A stretch of DNA of 64,000 nucleotides, taken from Porpolomopsis calyptriformis. Its lineage: Eukaryota; Basidiomycota; Agaricomycetes; Agaricales; Hygrophoraceae. The position numbers and the translations under genes were made by a program. Where the stretch lies: assembly GCA_951640195.1 (NCBI GenBank), contig OX621166.1, positions 62,001 to 126,000 of the forward strand, given 5' to 3'. Below, in pieces: positions 22,297 to 34,015 of this stretch. The notes beneath the pieces are model-generated. The model was not told the DNA's origin. It made no database searches and worked only from the letters and a program-made list of their open reading frames with translations. The first letter of the stretch is position 1, and every line of letters starts with the position of its first letter.

Positions 22297-25200
22297 ATGT
22301 TTTCCTCCGCTTCTACACCCTCTGCTTCATCTTTGACCTCATCACCGATGAATACAAACTTGAAGCTTTCTCAGTTTCATGCATTCCAAGACTTCCCGTG
22401 GCGTCATGGCCTACCCCTTTCCCCACGTCAACTTGGGGAAGAGTTTATGCAACTAATGGGGCCAGAAGAATTGGAGAGGAACTCCGGTGCAGCAGACTTG
22501 CTTCTAGTAAGTCATTGCTCTCTGAATTGTATTATACTATCAATGACCCTCATGCCACTTCCACTTTACATAGATGCTCTGCCGTGAGCTCAACAACAGG
22601 GCTATCCCTGAAACTCTGACCCCAAACCAGATCGTGTTCTTACAACAATACTTCGCATCAGACAGCAGTAGTCTGAGGGAAGCCAACCGTTGGTCTAAGA
22701 AGCATCCCAGGGATGTATTTCTTGCAGCCCACATGCTGCTCCGCTACAGTCTTCTTGATTGCTTGGTGGACAGTATTTCCCCCACCCCCTCAAGCTGTTT
22801 GGTGCGCAGGCCAAGGTGTTCAAGACCCAACATAACTGAGAGATTGCAGAGTGTAAGTACAATTTATATGGGTTATTACAACTGATAGATGCATGTATAT
22901 TTTAGCTCATCCGACCTATCGAAGATTGGGTTACACTTATTGAAGATGCCATGTCCGCATTAAGCGAGCTCCCTGTCGCAGAGTCTAAAGTCTCATCACA
23001 AAGCCCGTTTGAGACCGGCGTTCCAAAAGACTTGTCCCTCAGACAATGCCATCTCGTCTGTGGAATCAAAGCGCTACATCGTGCAGCTGGGCACATGAGC
23101 ACAGCAGCTGTGAGTGAAATCCTCACTAACGTAGAACTCATGGCTTTTGCAATCACTTGGTTCAGCAAGGTAACTTTCTTTGACTATAAAGGAGATCTAT
23201 CCTTGCGGCTAATGCTTCATTTTTCTTCCATAGCCTCAAACTGCATTCAACATCGATGCTAAGTTATGGAACCAACAGCTGGAAAGGTGTGTATAGCACA
23301 CATCATCTAAGGATGATTCTGATACCCCTTTTCAGCATGGCAGTTAATATGCAAGCTCCGCTATCCCCAACGTTCAGGGATATGCTCTCCAGAAATTCTA
23401 AGGCTCTTTACGAACGCATGCGGAGCATATTCCATCTCACAACCTCCATCTCACCCCTCCTTGTTTTCCTCCCTCACAGCCTTAGCAGGGCAGAAGTTAG
23501 TCGTGACCAACTTGTTGCGGTAAGCTCGTTTGGCGATCAATTACTCACTTATTTATTGATTTCGTCCAGCTGACGTTTTCTTTGGGTAATGAGCATCCCC
23601 AATTCCTCGCGAACACAGAGAGAGCACTCTGGCACTCTTTTATTTCGATTGCAACCGGGTCAACTGCTATGGACGCCATCATTGGATTTTTCTCTCAATT
23701 TTCAGCTACTTCCCATCAAACCCAATTTAATGATGCAGACCGCTATTGGTTCCATTTGCCTGGTATGTCTCCTTCTACTATTTCTTGATTTACCACTCAT
23801 TACCTTCCTCTAGTTGATTTTATCTCTGATCTTCCAGTGGGGGCCCACTCATTGGCATTCCCGCTCACAGCTAGGCAACCACTGGCGATATCCTATGAGC
23901 TAGCCGAGAACGAGTCTCAGGGATCAGGAGAGAGGTCCTCACAGCAAGATGGGGAGGAACCAGTAGTACTTCCGGCTCAGGAGCCAGGAGAAATTGAGGA
24001 AGGGGTAGCGAAAGAGGTAGTGAAGGAGGTAGTGAAAGAGGTAGCGAAAGATGTGCCGGAAGAGATAGCGAAAGATGTGGGGGAAGAGATAGCGAAAGAC
24101 ACGGGGGAAGAGGTAGTGAAAGATGTGGGGGAAGAGATAACGAAAGATGTGGGGGAAGAGACTGAAATACGTGGGGAAAGGGAGGGTGGGATCAATGCGG
24201 AGAGCACAGAAGGGGGTAGAATGAGAGAGCAAAGGGAGGGTGGAATTGATAAGGAACTAGTGGGGGGTGAAACAAACAAGGAAAGAGAGGATGAATCGAG
24301 CGAGGACGAGGGTGAATCAAGTGAGGACGAGGAGGAACGAGTCAGTAATGAATTGGAAGGGAAGGATGACGTAGATGATGAAGGGGAGGATGAAGTAAAC
24401 AAGGAAAAGGAGGAAGAATTTGGTGAGAAGCGGGTGGAGGAGAATGAACCGGGCTAGAAAAGTAAGCTTGGTATCATAAATGATACCAGTGATTTACCAG
24501 TTTTCAGAGAGAGAACGCATCAGGAAACAGGAAATCCAACGGAAACAGTCACAGCCCACAGAGAAGTCTTCCTTCCAGGTCTCATCTAGCCGAATCCAGC
24601 GCCCACCTCTAAAGCTAAAGAGACGGCATGGTTCAGCTCCCAACCCAAAAACTAGGTTCAGACCTACATCGCCAGATAATGAACTTCCCCATAAAAAGGA
24701 CAGAGGCAAAGACCCCTCAACGACACTCCTCCCAGCTAAAAAGAAAAATATCATCTCGGCTACTACGCCGCTAGAAACAGCTACCAGCCAGTTTGGGGAA
24801 AGAGTGAGTACTAGATGAGAAAACCTTGTTCTTTGTTTTCAAAGATGATCACAGGATCTGAAATTGAAAAAACTCTCTACCCTCCCACTCCCAGAGGTAT
24901 TGTTCCCTGCTCCCAGCCTTGTTATATCTTGGCTGACAATAGTCATAGTTGGTCGCTAACCCCATCAAAGTCCCCATCTATGATGCTTACCCAGAGAATG
25001 ACCCAGAGATCTTTGAATATCGACCACCTGTCAAAGTGGTGAGTGACTTTCTTTGTGTCTAGGCTGTTAACTGATAGCTAGCTGGTATAGGCAGAAATCG
25101 AAGGCGCTTTCTTGAATAGGGTTCACAACCTCATCCAAAAAAGCTATGTCGACGGCATTCCCATGCACCGTCTTCACTCTTCCCACCTTGCGAAGTTCGA

Positions 25201-27165
25201 CCCAAAGGCATCTTGTATCTTTGTGACAGAGTACGAGGATTTTGTGAAGCTATCTGCCACTGAGGTCCAAAGGATATTTCGACGTCGACACATCCTCGTC
25301 CTCAATAACCCCCAGGAGAAATTGAATTTTGATCGATCTGGCTTAGAAAAACTGGGAAATCTCTCCACACTCAGACAAATACAAGGTACGTACAAGTCAT
25401 CTTGTATCTGGACGTTATAGTGATGGTTCACAAGTGGCAGAGTTGAGGGAGCAACCAGGGGAGGATACCCTCCTACGCGCTGGTACATTGGAAGATATAT
25501 ACCAGGTAGCCAAGGGTACAACCCCGCGAATTCTGAATGGGCTGGACTTTCCTATGGGGGAAATATGGCGAATGCCTCCACCTCGATTCAGGTAAGTTTG
25601 TGTGCAGTCTTAGATCTTCTTAAATGAAACGTGACATAACAGTGACCTCGCATCACATGAATGGGCATGGAAAGAGACACGGCACCTAGAGGGTTTTCCT
25701 AAAGAGAGGCCGATTACAGACGAAATGTGATGGGGGTTGGCAGCGACCAGAGGATCGACAACGTGGTGCCATGTGGATGATGACGGTTTCGGAACCTCAG
25801 TCCAGGTCATGTGTGGGGCAAAGTATTGGGTTGTTTTCCGTCCCATGAGGGATCAGACCAATGGGAACAAAGCTGGTGACCTCGGAACAACCCTGGCATA
25901 TCCCCCCCACTGGACTTCGGGATTCACAGGTGAAGGCATATTTGAGGCAGAGGGTGTCTTGCTGTGGGAAAATTCCACTTTGTAAGTCATTTCTTATGCA
26001 TTGTGTTCATGTAATTGACTGCACATCTAGTTACATGAGACCCAATACCCTGCATGCTGTGTGGGGGGTAGAAGATACGATCATGTACGGCTCCCACTTC
26101 CTTTCAACGTCATCCATCACTGATACATGCTGTGGGATCATTCACACGTTTGTGATGAGCTGGAATATCACAAATACTGAACACGACGAGACCCGAACAT
26201 TCCTTCGCCGTTTGATGTGCATGTGGTCACACCATTTTATGTCAGGGGATGAAACAGGTAAACCTTCTCTTTGTACCTTTCTTATATGAGTTAAATAAGT
26301 CCTACACTTAGCAACCGATGGCAGGCTTGCACACTTCCCTGACATATCGACTCAAGATGGTCTTCTGGATGTTGTGGCTGTTGGAAACATGCTGGAACTC
26401 GCCCAAGTCATTGGTTGCCAGCACTACTGCAAGGAGGTCTCTTCCTCTGTCATGCAAGAAGAGACAATCGCTCTATGGAATTATCGGCAGTTCATGCGGT
26501 GGTTCATGGACACCTTCATCATTTTCATCAGGCAAACTTGTGTTTCGCCGATGTATATTTTCCGGCGGTTCCTGGCTGACGTGGCCTCGGCAATAGTTGG
26601 CTACAAGCAGGCTAACGCCAAGGCATCTGACACTTGCACTGCACATGCTGTAAAGCGAGCTGTCCTCAGTCACTTCCGCAAGGACTGGGTTGAGGTGCTT
26701 CCTTGATTGGAAGGGCTTCTCAAGGAACCGTGGACAGAATTGACCTGGACTGGGCCAGCTTTTGTTATTGTGTGCCAAAAAGGCCACCCCAACATGGAGA
26801 GCACACCAATCTCTTCTGACTACCCTGAAGAGCCTGTCCTCAGTGGAGATCCCACCCTTCAATCCGTAGTTCAGGAGGACTTGGATTCAGCCCTTCAACC
26901 CGAATTTCAGGAGGACTTGGATTCAGTCCTTCAATCAGCATTGCAGGACTTGAAGGCTGACTTTTCACAGTTGACTATGGACATAGATACTGATAGTCAT
27001 CAGTACTCTCCTGGATCACCAGAGAAGACAATTGGTCGTGTACAAGCTCGCTCGGAAAGCCCTGGTAAGTCCAAAGTCATTTATCATATATATAATTCAT
27101 CTATAGTACAATTTCATGACGCAGATTCAACTCTGGAAAATCGCAAACGAGTAAAGGGTGGATGA
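22297..27165 (+). pseudogene. JmjC-domain protein (Agaricomycete type), two in-frame TGA codons
   Basis: Start ATG 22297 (MFSSASTPSASSL). Multi-exon. The N-terminal helical region (PNQIVFLQQYFASDSSSLRE) reaches an acidic tract at 23,990-24,190 with an imperfect repeat of KDVGEEIA/KEVVKEVV type, then a basic stretch (IQRPPLKLKRRHG). Next comes the family segment PIYDAYPENDPEIFE, SYVDGIPMHRL, FDPKASCIF. The JmjC fold follows: WGLAATRGSTTWCHVDDDGF with the Fe-binding H-x-D, GAKYWVVFRP, then MRPNTLHAVWG with the distal His. JmjC proteins are 2-oxoglutarate/Fe(II) hydroxylases, often histone demethylases. TGA at 25728-30 lies just before WGLAATRG, and TGA at 26704-06 near the C-terminus (EVLP-stop-LEGLL). 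The C-terminal tail has a short repeat (SALQPEFQEDLDSVLQ). The last intron starts GTAAGT at about 27,065. Exon edges are approximate. Confidence 0.75.
23990..24190 (+). repeat. Imperfect 8-residue coding repeat in the JmjC gene
   Basis: About seven copies of a 24-nt unit (GAGATAGCGAAAGATGTGGG and variants) encode EEIAKDVG-like octads. This gives an acidic, probably coiled or extended linker. Confidence 0.8.
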
Positions 27166-27245
27166 AATTATATACTGGGTAGTTTCTCTAGTATTTTCAA
27201 ACATCAATTGTACCATAGACAACTATATGTACTGTATTATTATTA

Positions 27246-27666
27246 CAGCTGTTTGCACATGGCTTGACACACTTGTCCACGGATTTGAAAAAAGGAAAGA
27301 GTCGACTCAGTGCTGTTATGACTGATTATTAATCATTTAAATACAACTGTTAGGCTGTTGTACCAAGATCAGGCTTAATGGCAACCTCAAGCTTGTCGGA
27401 AGACGATTCAATGTCACCAGGATCAAGCACACTGTTGGGTGGTACCATTAAGGTGATGAGCAATGTTAGGGCCTGGACGGTAACGTAGCGTGGCTAACTT
27501 TGCCAGCCTAAAAGTGTAGCAAACTCCACCAGTTTAGCGCCAAAAAGCTGGCATTGCTAAGCTGCTGTCCAGGCCCTTAAGAGTTACAGTAAGAGGTTGT
27601 ACAAGTTATGGCTAGTCGACTTTTCTTAAATCTCCGGACAAGTGTCAAGCCATGTGCAAACGGCTG
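27246..27666. mobile_element. Second MITE of the Tc1/mariner family, with a nested insertion
   Basis: Same termini as the copy at 14,461, flanked by TA (27244-45, 27667-68). It is 421 bp. Removing a 108-bp nested element and its 3-bp duplicated target leaves 310 bp, exactly the length of the first copy, and the sequence is nearly identical. It retains the first codons of the accessory gene on its minus strand. Confidence 0.93.
27469..27576. mobile_element. Nested 108-bp MITE, PIF/Harbinger-like
   Basis: Ends GGGCCTGGAC and GTCCAGGCCC (10-bp perfect inverted ends, imperfect further in), flanked by a TTA duplication (27466-68, 27577-79). The uninterrupted MITE at 14,461 has a single TTA at this point. 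A 3-bp TWA target is typical of PIF/Harbinger. The superfamily call rests on that alone. Confidence 0.8.
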
Positions 27667-27668
27667 TA

Positions 27669-27894
27669 ATCCCAATCTACCTGTAGTTAAATGGAAGCGG
27701 ATCATCTATTTACTCGGCTCAACTGGCCTGGGTCTCTTTCGTCTGACTACCAGAGTCTACCACTGGTTACCTGAGTTGAGCTCACGCCACATTGAGTCGA
27801 CCAAGTTGAACGGTGTTGTCACTACCCGCCTCTGAAACACAGTGACTGGCACTTCGTAGAGAGTTTGTTGAACTCTATTTCGGGGACCGCCTTT
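27669..27894. repeat. ~225-bp segment duplicated next to the MITE, copy 2
   Basis: Counterpart of 14,773-14,998, again immediately after the 3' end of a MITE. Similarity ends near GACAGTCACTC. Confidence 0.8.
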
Positions 27895-28048
27895 TGACAG
27901 TCACTCGACTGCTGAAATCAGCCACTTGTTGACCCCTCTTCGCCAGCGGGAAGCTAGCAGCTGCCAAATCTCCTAGGGTCGTTTTACAATTTGAAAAGCA
28001 AAGCAGTGGATATTCTCTGTTACTTCTCGACATCATCATACACTTCAA

Positions 28049-28086
28049 CATCATCATCATCTTCTTCTTCTTCTTCTTCTTCTTCA
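28049..28086. repeat. CTT/CAT trinucleotide microsatellite
   Basis: Run of CAT followed by about nine CTT units. No open gene model uses it. Confidence 0.85.
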
Positions 28087-28149
28087 TCAACCACCCGACA
28101 CTGATACATAACAACTAATTTTCGATATCGATATCCCTTTTAACGGTGT

Positions 28150-30225
28150 CAGCCATCATCTGGGTGTTCGGCTGGAAAAGTTAACAAAAGTAAAAGGATA
28201 TCAACAAATGAGTGATAGCTAACCCTGTCCATCGTTACGATCGGCGAACTGCAGGTGGTTGAAGTTATCGTGAGTGGTAGACAGATCGACACCTGCGGTT
28301 CAAGGTTTTGCTGGTTATGGAAATCTTCTCGTGCCATTATACTTGGTGAAAGGAGATTAGCTTTCAGTCCAAATCTATTATCGCTTAACTCACCCTGCCA
28401 TTAAGGAAATGAAGTACACTATGGGATCCATTTTTCGCAGACAATCTCGCAAGATATAAAGCATACGCACATTTGTTTTGAGCAACAAGGCCAGGCCAGC
28501 AATCGAAGTTGTTGGCGTGTTGGAACCGTCGAAGGAATTAATCATTTAACACAATCAAGCAGAGAAATCTCCCTACAAATGCGAACGAGATCAGCAAAGC
28601 AATGCTATGTTTTAAACCGCTTGGTTCATCAAATCAGAACTGATCTGATCAGAAACTTCTTACCAGACGAGTACAGGTGCAATAAGCAACAGTGAACCAC
28701 TGGCAGAAATCATGTACATTAGCTCTGCATACTGGTATTCACGGTGTAAACCATTGAAACCTGAAGGATTGTGTCCATCCTGAAGGTAGATTATCAGGTG
28801 CGTAACGCTCGAACAATAAAATCGGCGCAGCGCACTACCTAAACCCAGTTCTTGATTTGTACAGATAGTAGCACAGCGCCATGGCGAGGCTTATGTCTGC
28901 CACCAGCAAGGAAGTTTGACCCGCAATCGCAAGGTTATAAAACTCCTGGAGAGGAAGGTGAATTTATTAATAAGTTAGAAGGGCGCACAGCGGTCATCTT
29001 GGAATCGTCCTAGACCTGCTGCTTACTTGGGGGTATGACACAAGGGTCCGGAAACCAAAGCTAGATTGAAATTAATCATCACGACATGGATCCATCAAGA
29101 ACATTTTCCGAAACAAACAGCTGTACAGTGATGGCTGCCACTCCTATTAGATTCCTATCATATCAATTTGAGAGTGGAACGTACTTGTCCCGATCGCTGC
29201 AAAGAAACCTGCTCGTTAGGTGTCTTGGCTCTTGTTAACCCTAACGTCTCACCGAACTCGGCTAACGACCAGGCTACCTAAACAGGCATGAGCAACGTCT
29301 CGATGAGAAGAACTGGTGAATTTACAATCCACGCTGTTAAAACTATGCTCCCTTTGCTCACTATCATTTTAACATCAGCGGAAGGAGTAGGTGGGCTTAT
29401 AGAGGCCCACTTGCTGATGAACAGTTGACGCAAGAACATGCTGCCATCGCAAAGTGAGTAACGCGGACATTTTCAACCATGTATTGCGCACCATCATGTG
29501 CAAAACATCTGAAGTTCCTACCCATTAATCCCATTCAAGTAAATATCAACGGCATGGCCAAGATCACGGAAGTACCCACCCTCACAGCATATATCACCTG
29601 TGGGACCATTGATTTAAAGTGCAAAGTAATAAAATAAAATAACAATGAAGCAGACTATCACCTACATCGAAACTCCTATCGAATCATCAATCGGAGTTAC
29701 GGAGAATTGTGAATGCTGAGGGCGTAGATCATACCAGAATGGCGTAGCAAGGGCTGCAGGGTCTCCAAAGTTTGTAATGAGAAAGGTGTAGCCCACATGG
29801 GCGATTGCAGCAGTAATCACGCATTCAAGACACCTTAGGAGGGTGTAAGCTCGACCGTCATACTCAAGGCATTACTTTCCATTGAAATCCCACCTGAAAT
29901 TGAGCAATTAACAGGGGAGACATGACGAGGTGATCACTCACCAGGAACTTCATGTGGAAGGGATCTTTAACCAGTCCTCTAGTCGAGAAGAAGTACTGAT
30001 ACACTTGGAGATATATTATGCCAAACAGACTGTTATATTGTGTCCAATCAAAAAGTGTGTTCAAATCGGAACGGTCAGACGCACGCAAAAGTGAAGTACT
30101 CTTCGTCCCCACACAATTAGCACCAGACGAGAGGCAGATGGGTTAAGTCACAAACCCGCAATGAGAATCAGGCTGTGAAATTGATTTTCGATTGCTTTGA
30201 GCTCGCCAACATCAGCGGTAGCCAT
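28150..30225 (-). pseudogene. Decayed DUF6534-like multi-pass membrane protein gene
   Basis: Minus strand. It begins with ATG at 30225 (MATADVGELKAIENQFHSL). Next are SLFGIIYLQVYQYFFSTRGL then KDPFHMKFL (about 30,040-29,940), VITAAIAHVGYTFLITNFGD then PAALATPF (about 29,830-29,750), and LAIAGQTSLLVADISLAMAL then CYYLYKSRTGF (about 28,945-28,855). This order of membrane segments, with the LKxLV/NFGDP and ADxSLAxxLCYxL motifs, is what I associate with DUF6534 proteins, a large Agaricomycete family of unknown function. Exon joints are damaged, with stops after MKFLVGFQWKVMP, so I call it a pseudogene. Confidence 0.5.
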
Positions 30226-30229
30226 GATT

Positions 30230-30885
30230 TCAATGTGAACTTTGCAACTCTGTAAGTGTATCCGATCTTTGAAAGTTGAGAAGATATACCCATTGCTGAA
30301 ATTTCAAATCAAGATGGCCCCACGATTAATATTAAATCAGTGTTTCTGATCCATTAAACTAATCGGCAATTACATCCATCTCTCCGCGATTCTCGGTTGA
30401 GTTTGAGTTCAGCGTTATGAACCACCTTGAGTCCTCTGACCCCTCTCAGAGGTGGAGAGGGGTAGGAGTATCGGCGGATAAGGGGGTCGGTTGCAGCAGG
30501 CTGCCTCAAATGATAGACACGCCCTAAGGCCTACTCATTTAGTGCCCTCTCGCGTTACTGCTGAGGCTGCTCAGTGGAGAGGTGGTGGCTGACAGCAAGA
30601 AGCTGTGGGAGATATACTGCCCCTTTCACGCTCTACAAAAATGGAATGATTCATAAACAAGATAATACAAAGCATTTTGTCCCAGCGGCTGAGTTCAAAA
30701 AAATTTCGACTCTGTTTATGCCCTCCCAATTCTTACTGAATGCGAGATGCAGACAGTCCAGTCAGGAGGCGCTCCTCTGGCTCTGGGTTCAACCACTGCA
30801 CGAATACTCGCGCCCGGGAATACGCAAGCAGTGCCTACCCATCCTCAGGAAACACAGATTGGCCAGTGGGTTTGGGATGCAGGTG
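30230..30885. other. Gene-free stretch
   Basis: One 119-residue open frame at 30,574 has no recognisable content. Nothing else seen. Confidence 0.35.
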
Positions 30886-30889
30886 GTGA

Positions 30890-31840
30890 GTGTGCGGCGT
30901 TATACAACCGTTCGTTCACCCGTCGGTTTCTGACATCTTGATTTGTAGACCAGTGTACATTCATCTCCTCTCGATGAACACTGATAACTGTGTTATGCAA
31001 TCAGTGGGTTCGACACGGCGTCATGCCATCGTTTGCTTGTCAATTGGGTTGAATGTCTGGCTTGTTGGTTTCTGACCTTGGTAAGTTCATATTCTGTTGG
31101 CGGACACTGAATGCGCCATGCACTCAGCCGGTGTTGCACCGCTTATTGTCTGACATCTTGATTTGCAGACCGGTGTACATTCATCTCCTCTCGATGAACA
31201 CTGATAACTGCGTTATGCAATCAGTGGGTTCGATGCGGCGTCATGCCATCGTTGGCCGTCGATTGGGTTGAATGTCTGGCTTTTTGGTTTCTGACCCTGG
31301 TAAGTTCATATCCTGTCGGCGCTATGCACTCAGCTGGTGTTGCACCGTTCAGTTGTTGATTGGCTTGGTTTTCTCGCCTCCTAGTTTATAGACTGCTCAC
31401 ATGCTATCGGCAAACACTAACTCTTATATACTCAGTGTGTGTTACTGACCTGTTAGTTTCAGACTGCGGTAAGTTCATGTCCTGTTGGCTAACACTGAAT
31501 AAATGCGTGATGCAATCAGTGGGTGTAACACGTCTTATGCCGCCGTTCATCACTCGATTTTCTGGCTTGTTGATTTACTTCACACGGGTAGGTTCACATT
31601 CCGTAGGTGAACACCGAATGAATGGCGAATGTGCTATGCAGTCAGCAGATGTAACATGGCATTATGCTACATTCACCTGTTGGCTGGCTTGGTTTTCTTT
31701 CCTCTTAGTTTTCAGACTGGGGTAGGTTCATGTCCCATCAGCGAACACCGAGTGCTATGCAACCCCACTGGGTGTTGCATAGTGCTATACTACCATTCAC
31801 TGTCGATTGGCTTGGTTCTGGCCACGCTACCTTACTGTCT
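30890..31840 (+). repeat. Diverged tandem repeat region
   Basis: Recurring words: TTGGCTTGGTTTTCTCGCC, GGTAGGTTCATGTCCTGT, GCGAACACTGAATG, ATGCAATCAGTGGGT. They recur about every 100-220 bp in the same order. The pair at about 30,946-31,030 and 31,165-31,250 is the closest. A further unit lies at 33,850-34,015. No coding role seen. Confidence 0.7.
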
Positions 31841-31841
31841 T

Positions 31842-31930
31842 GGGGCCTAGACAGTAAGGTAGCATGGCTAACTTTGCCAGCCTAAAAGTGTAGCAGACTG
31901 CGCCAGCTTAACTGGCATTGCTAAGCTGCT
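31842..31930. mobile_element. Truncated copy of the Harbinger-like MITE
   Basis: Shares GGGCCTRGACRGTAA, GTAGC-TGGCTAACTTTGCC, AGCCTAAAAGTGTAGCA and GGCATTGCTAAGCTGCT with the nested MITE at 27,469. It lacks the right terminal GTCCAGGCCC. Directly upstream, GCTACCTTACTGTCT forms a perfect inverted repeat with its own start. Confidence 0.75.
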
Positions 31931-31934
31931 TCAC

Positions 31935-32935
31935 CGCACCACAAAGAGCACAATTGTGGCTGTACAAGGAACCGAACCACATTTTGGTCAAGTCCACTCT
32001 GTTCGGAACAGAGGGGTTCAGAAGGAGTTCACTGAAACTGTGGTAGACCCCTCTCCCACACTAACTTCCAACAGACGTTCATTTCAGCCATGGCTCAATA
32101 ACTTGGTAGTGATTCCCATTCCCCCTGTTCGCCGCAAGGAGACAGGTGCTGAATATCCGCTGATACTTGATCATCATCGAGGTTGGAAGGATGATGGCCA
32201 CTGTGGAGTTGTGAACCACGCATAACACTGGTAGGGCATAGGCAGGGCATCATCACAGTGATACTTGCCCGGTGCAGTGAGACATGAGCATCGCTGAATA
32301 CAGTACATGACTATCCCTCGCATCCCGTCCCGGGAGAGATAATTGGACTGGAGGTCGGGCCATGCTGTAGGAGTCCTATGGCTGCATGCTTACGGTCTCG
32401 TTGCGACAGTTATAGACTTGCAAGGGTGGTTTTACTATTAAAAGACATCTTTGTGCTTCAGACGACTCAGAATCACTTATTTCTCACTTTGTAATGGAGC
32501 GTAACTGCCATCCTTGATGATGTTGGAGAAGCGGTGAACGGTTTGCACCTTGGTGAGTGGTCATCTGGATACTAACACAAAAGGTCATAATGAAAATTCG
32601 ATTCATAGGGAATATCCGACATGCGTGAGCAGATGAAATGTAGGAAAAGAGAGTGCGGGAGTGAGAATGAGTACAAGGGCCACCCTGAGAAGAAGGTAAA
32701 GAGGAAGTTGGCTAAGGGAGAACAAGGTGGAATCTACAGACGGAAGGGATGGCAAGGGTCGCCATCCATGCTTCTCTACTGCATCCGAGAGATTGCATGC
32801 CGAATCTTGATAACCATATTATTCAACACAGGGGCCTGATATTCAGATTTTTTAATGAAAGCCCTACTGTTCGATCCCAACCTCAGCATTTCCATCTTCT
32901 CGCCGTAACTGTTCGAAATCGTTTTGATCTCTCTG
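31935..32935. other. Gene-free stretch
   Basis: Open frames at 31,956 (89 residues) and 32,621 (72 residues, Lys/Arg-rich) have no recognisable domain and no clear splice partners. Nothing else supported. Confidence 0.35.
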
Positions 32936-32939
32936 ACCC

Positions 32940-33734
32940 CTAACCATCAATCCCATGGCTCTCTGTCGACTGTGGTCCAATGGGGTCATTATCAGTCTCC
33001 GGCTGGGTTGGCGCAGTGATGATCCCACAGTGGATTGTTTGCTGGATCTCTTTGGCCATCTTGCCATCGCCATCTGTTGTCGACTGGGTGTTTACCGACG
33101 GTTCCGGCGAAGTTAGCCTGAACATGACATCAAGGATGCCCTTGGTGGTGACCAGTGGCATGATCTCGTTGACCTCCTCCACAAACAGAGGGCCTAAAAT
33201 GTGCACAGATTGAAGGGAAGGTCTCGAGGAAAGATATGCGTTGAGGGCCCAATTGACGTTGACGCAGTTATCCAGATTGGCCCGTGTAAGATCCAGAGTG
33301 AACTTGGTCAAAGCACTCATCAGACATCCAGCAAATATCCTTGAGATATTGATTGTGTTGTAGTGACCCAGCATTTTTAGTTGTAATCCAGAGAGGGTAA
33401 CTTCCCTGAGTTCTAGGCAGTCATCTTTATGTGGGATTAGTGATAAAGCCCAGACATATAGGAATAAACTGAAACACTTTATTCCTATATGTCTGGGCTT
33501 TATCACTAATCCCGCATAAAGATGACCGCCCCACTCCGAAATGGCGGTGAACTCAACAAGGTGGATAGGGTGTCGCGGCTGTGGCAATGGATTGACAATG
33601 GTATATCGGGCCAGGGAGGGCAACACAGTGGAGGAAAAATCCCTATTCACTAGGGATGGTGCGAGCAGATCCCTGGGCATGTCCTGAATGTGGGAGATTA
33701 TTTTGAACCACAGCTCTAGGGGAAGGAGGATCAT
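32940..33734 (-). CDS. F-box-like protein
   Basis: Uninterrupted 264-residue frame. The N-terminus LPLELWFKIISHIQDMPRDL then SLVNRDFSSTVLPSL fits an F-box-like helix set (LP-E-I...SLV-R-F), which would recruit substrates to an SCF ubiquitin ligase. The middle part resembles short leucine-rich segments (LREVTLSGLQLKML, TKFTLDLTRANLDN, LQSVHILGPLF). The C-terminus is low-complexity (Thr/Asp/Gln). At residues about 70-105 the DNA forms a long hairpin and the encoded stretch (KPRHIGIKCFSLFLYVWAL) looks unlike the rest. Family assignment is by pattern only. Confidence 0.55.
   Translation of the reverse strand: MILLPLELWFKIISHIQDMPRDLLAPSLVNRDFSSTVLPSLARYTIVNPLPQPRHPIHLVEFTAISEWGGHLYAGLVIKPRHIGIKCFSLFLYVWALSLIPHKDDCLELREVTLSGLQLKMLGHYNTINISRIFAGCLMSALTKFTLDLTRANLDNCVNVNWALNAYLSSRPSLQSVHILGPLFVEEVNEIMPLVTTKGILDVMFRLTSPEPSVNTQSTTDGDGKMAKEIQQTIHCGIITAPTQPETDNDPIGPQSTESHGIDG
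33420..33526. repeat. Perfect-type hairpin: 49-bp inverted repeat with 9-nt loop
   Basis: Left arm 33420-33468 (starts GTCATCTTTATG, ends AGGAATAAA), loop 33469-33477, right arm 33478-33526 (the complement). Only one mismatch (T versus C in ATGTGGG/CCCGCAT). It lies wholly inside the F-box-like reading frame without breaking it. Confidence 0.97.
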
Positions 33735-33849
33735 GATGGATGGTGGGTGGTGGCTTAGGGAGAAAGTGGAGAATTGGGGTCGAGAAAAAATGAGGGGATT
33801 TTATAGTGTGGATGCCACGATTATTGTGGCTTGTGGCAAACGAGCTCTG

Positions 33850-34015
33850 CCCACGCTCACTGTCGATTGGCTTGGTTTTCTCGCCCCTTAATTCTCAGAC
33901 CACGGTAGGTTCATGTCCTGTCAGCGAACGCTGCATGCATCATGCAATTAGTCAGTGCTACACAGCACTATGTTACCGTTCACCTTCGGTCAGCCTGGTT
34001 CTTGCCTCTTAGCTT
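33850..34015 (+). repeat. Isolated unit of the 31-kb repeat family
   Basis: Shares CGATTGGCTTGGTTTTCTCGC, GGTAGGTTCATGTCCTGTC, GCGAACGCTGCATG and ATGCAATTAGTCAGTG with the repeats at 30.9-31.8 kb. The F-box gene and nearby sequence lie between them. Confidence 0.7.

Noticed and set aside
23939..24402. Minus-strand Ser/Phe-rich frames opposite the acidic repeat
   Set aside because: They are antisense shadows of the Glu/Lys/Val repeat of the JmjC gene, with no start context or splice partners.
24440..24530. TAG at 24455-24457 as a third nonsense mutation in the JmjC gene
   Set aside because: A donor GTGAGA about 35 nt upstream and the acceptor TTTTCAG give an in-frame splice (EEEF-ERERIRKQ) that removes the TAG.
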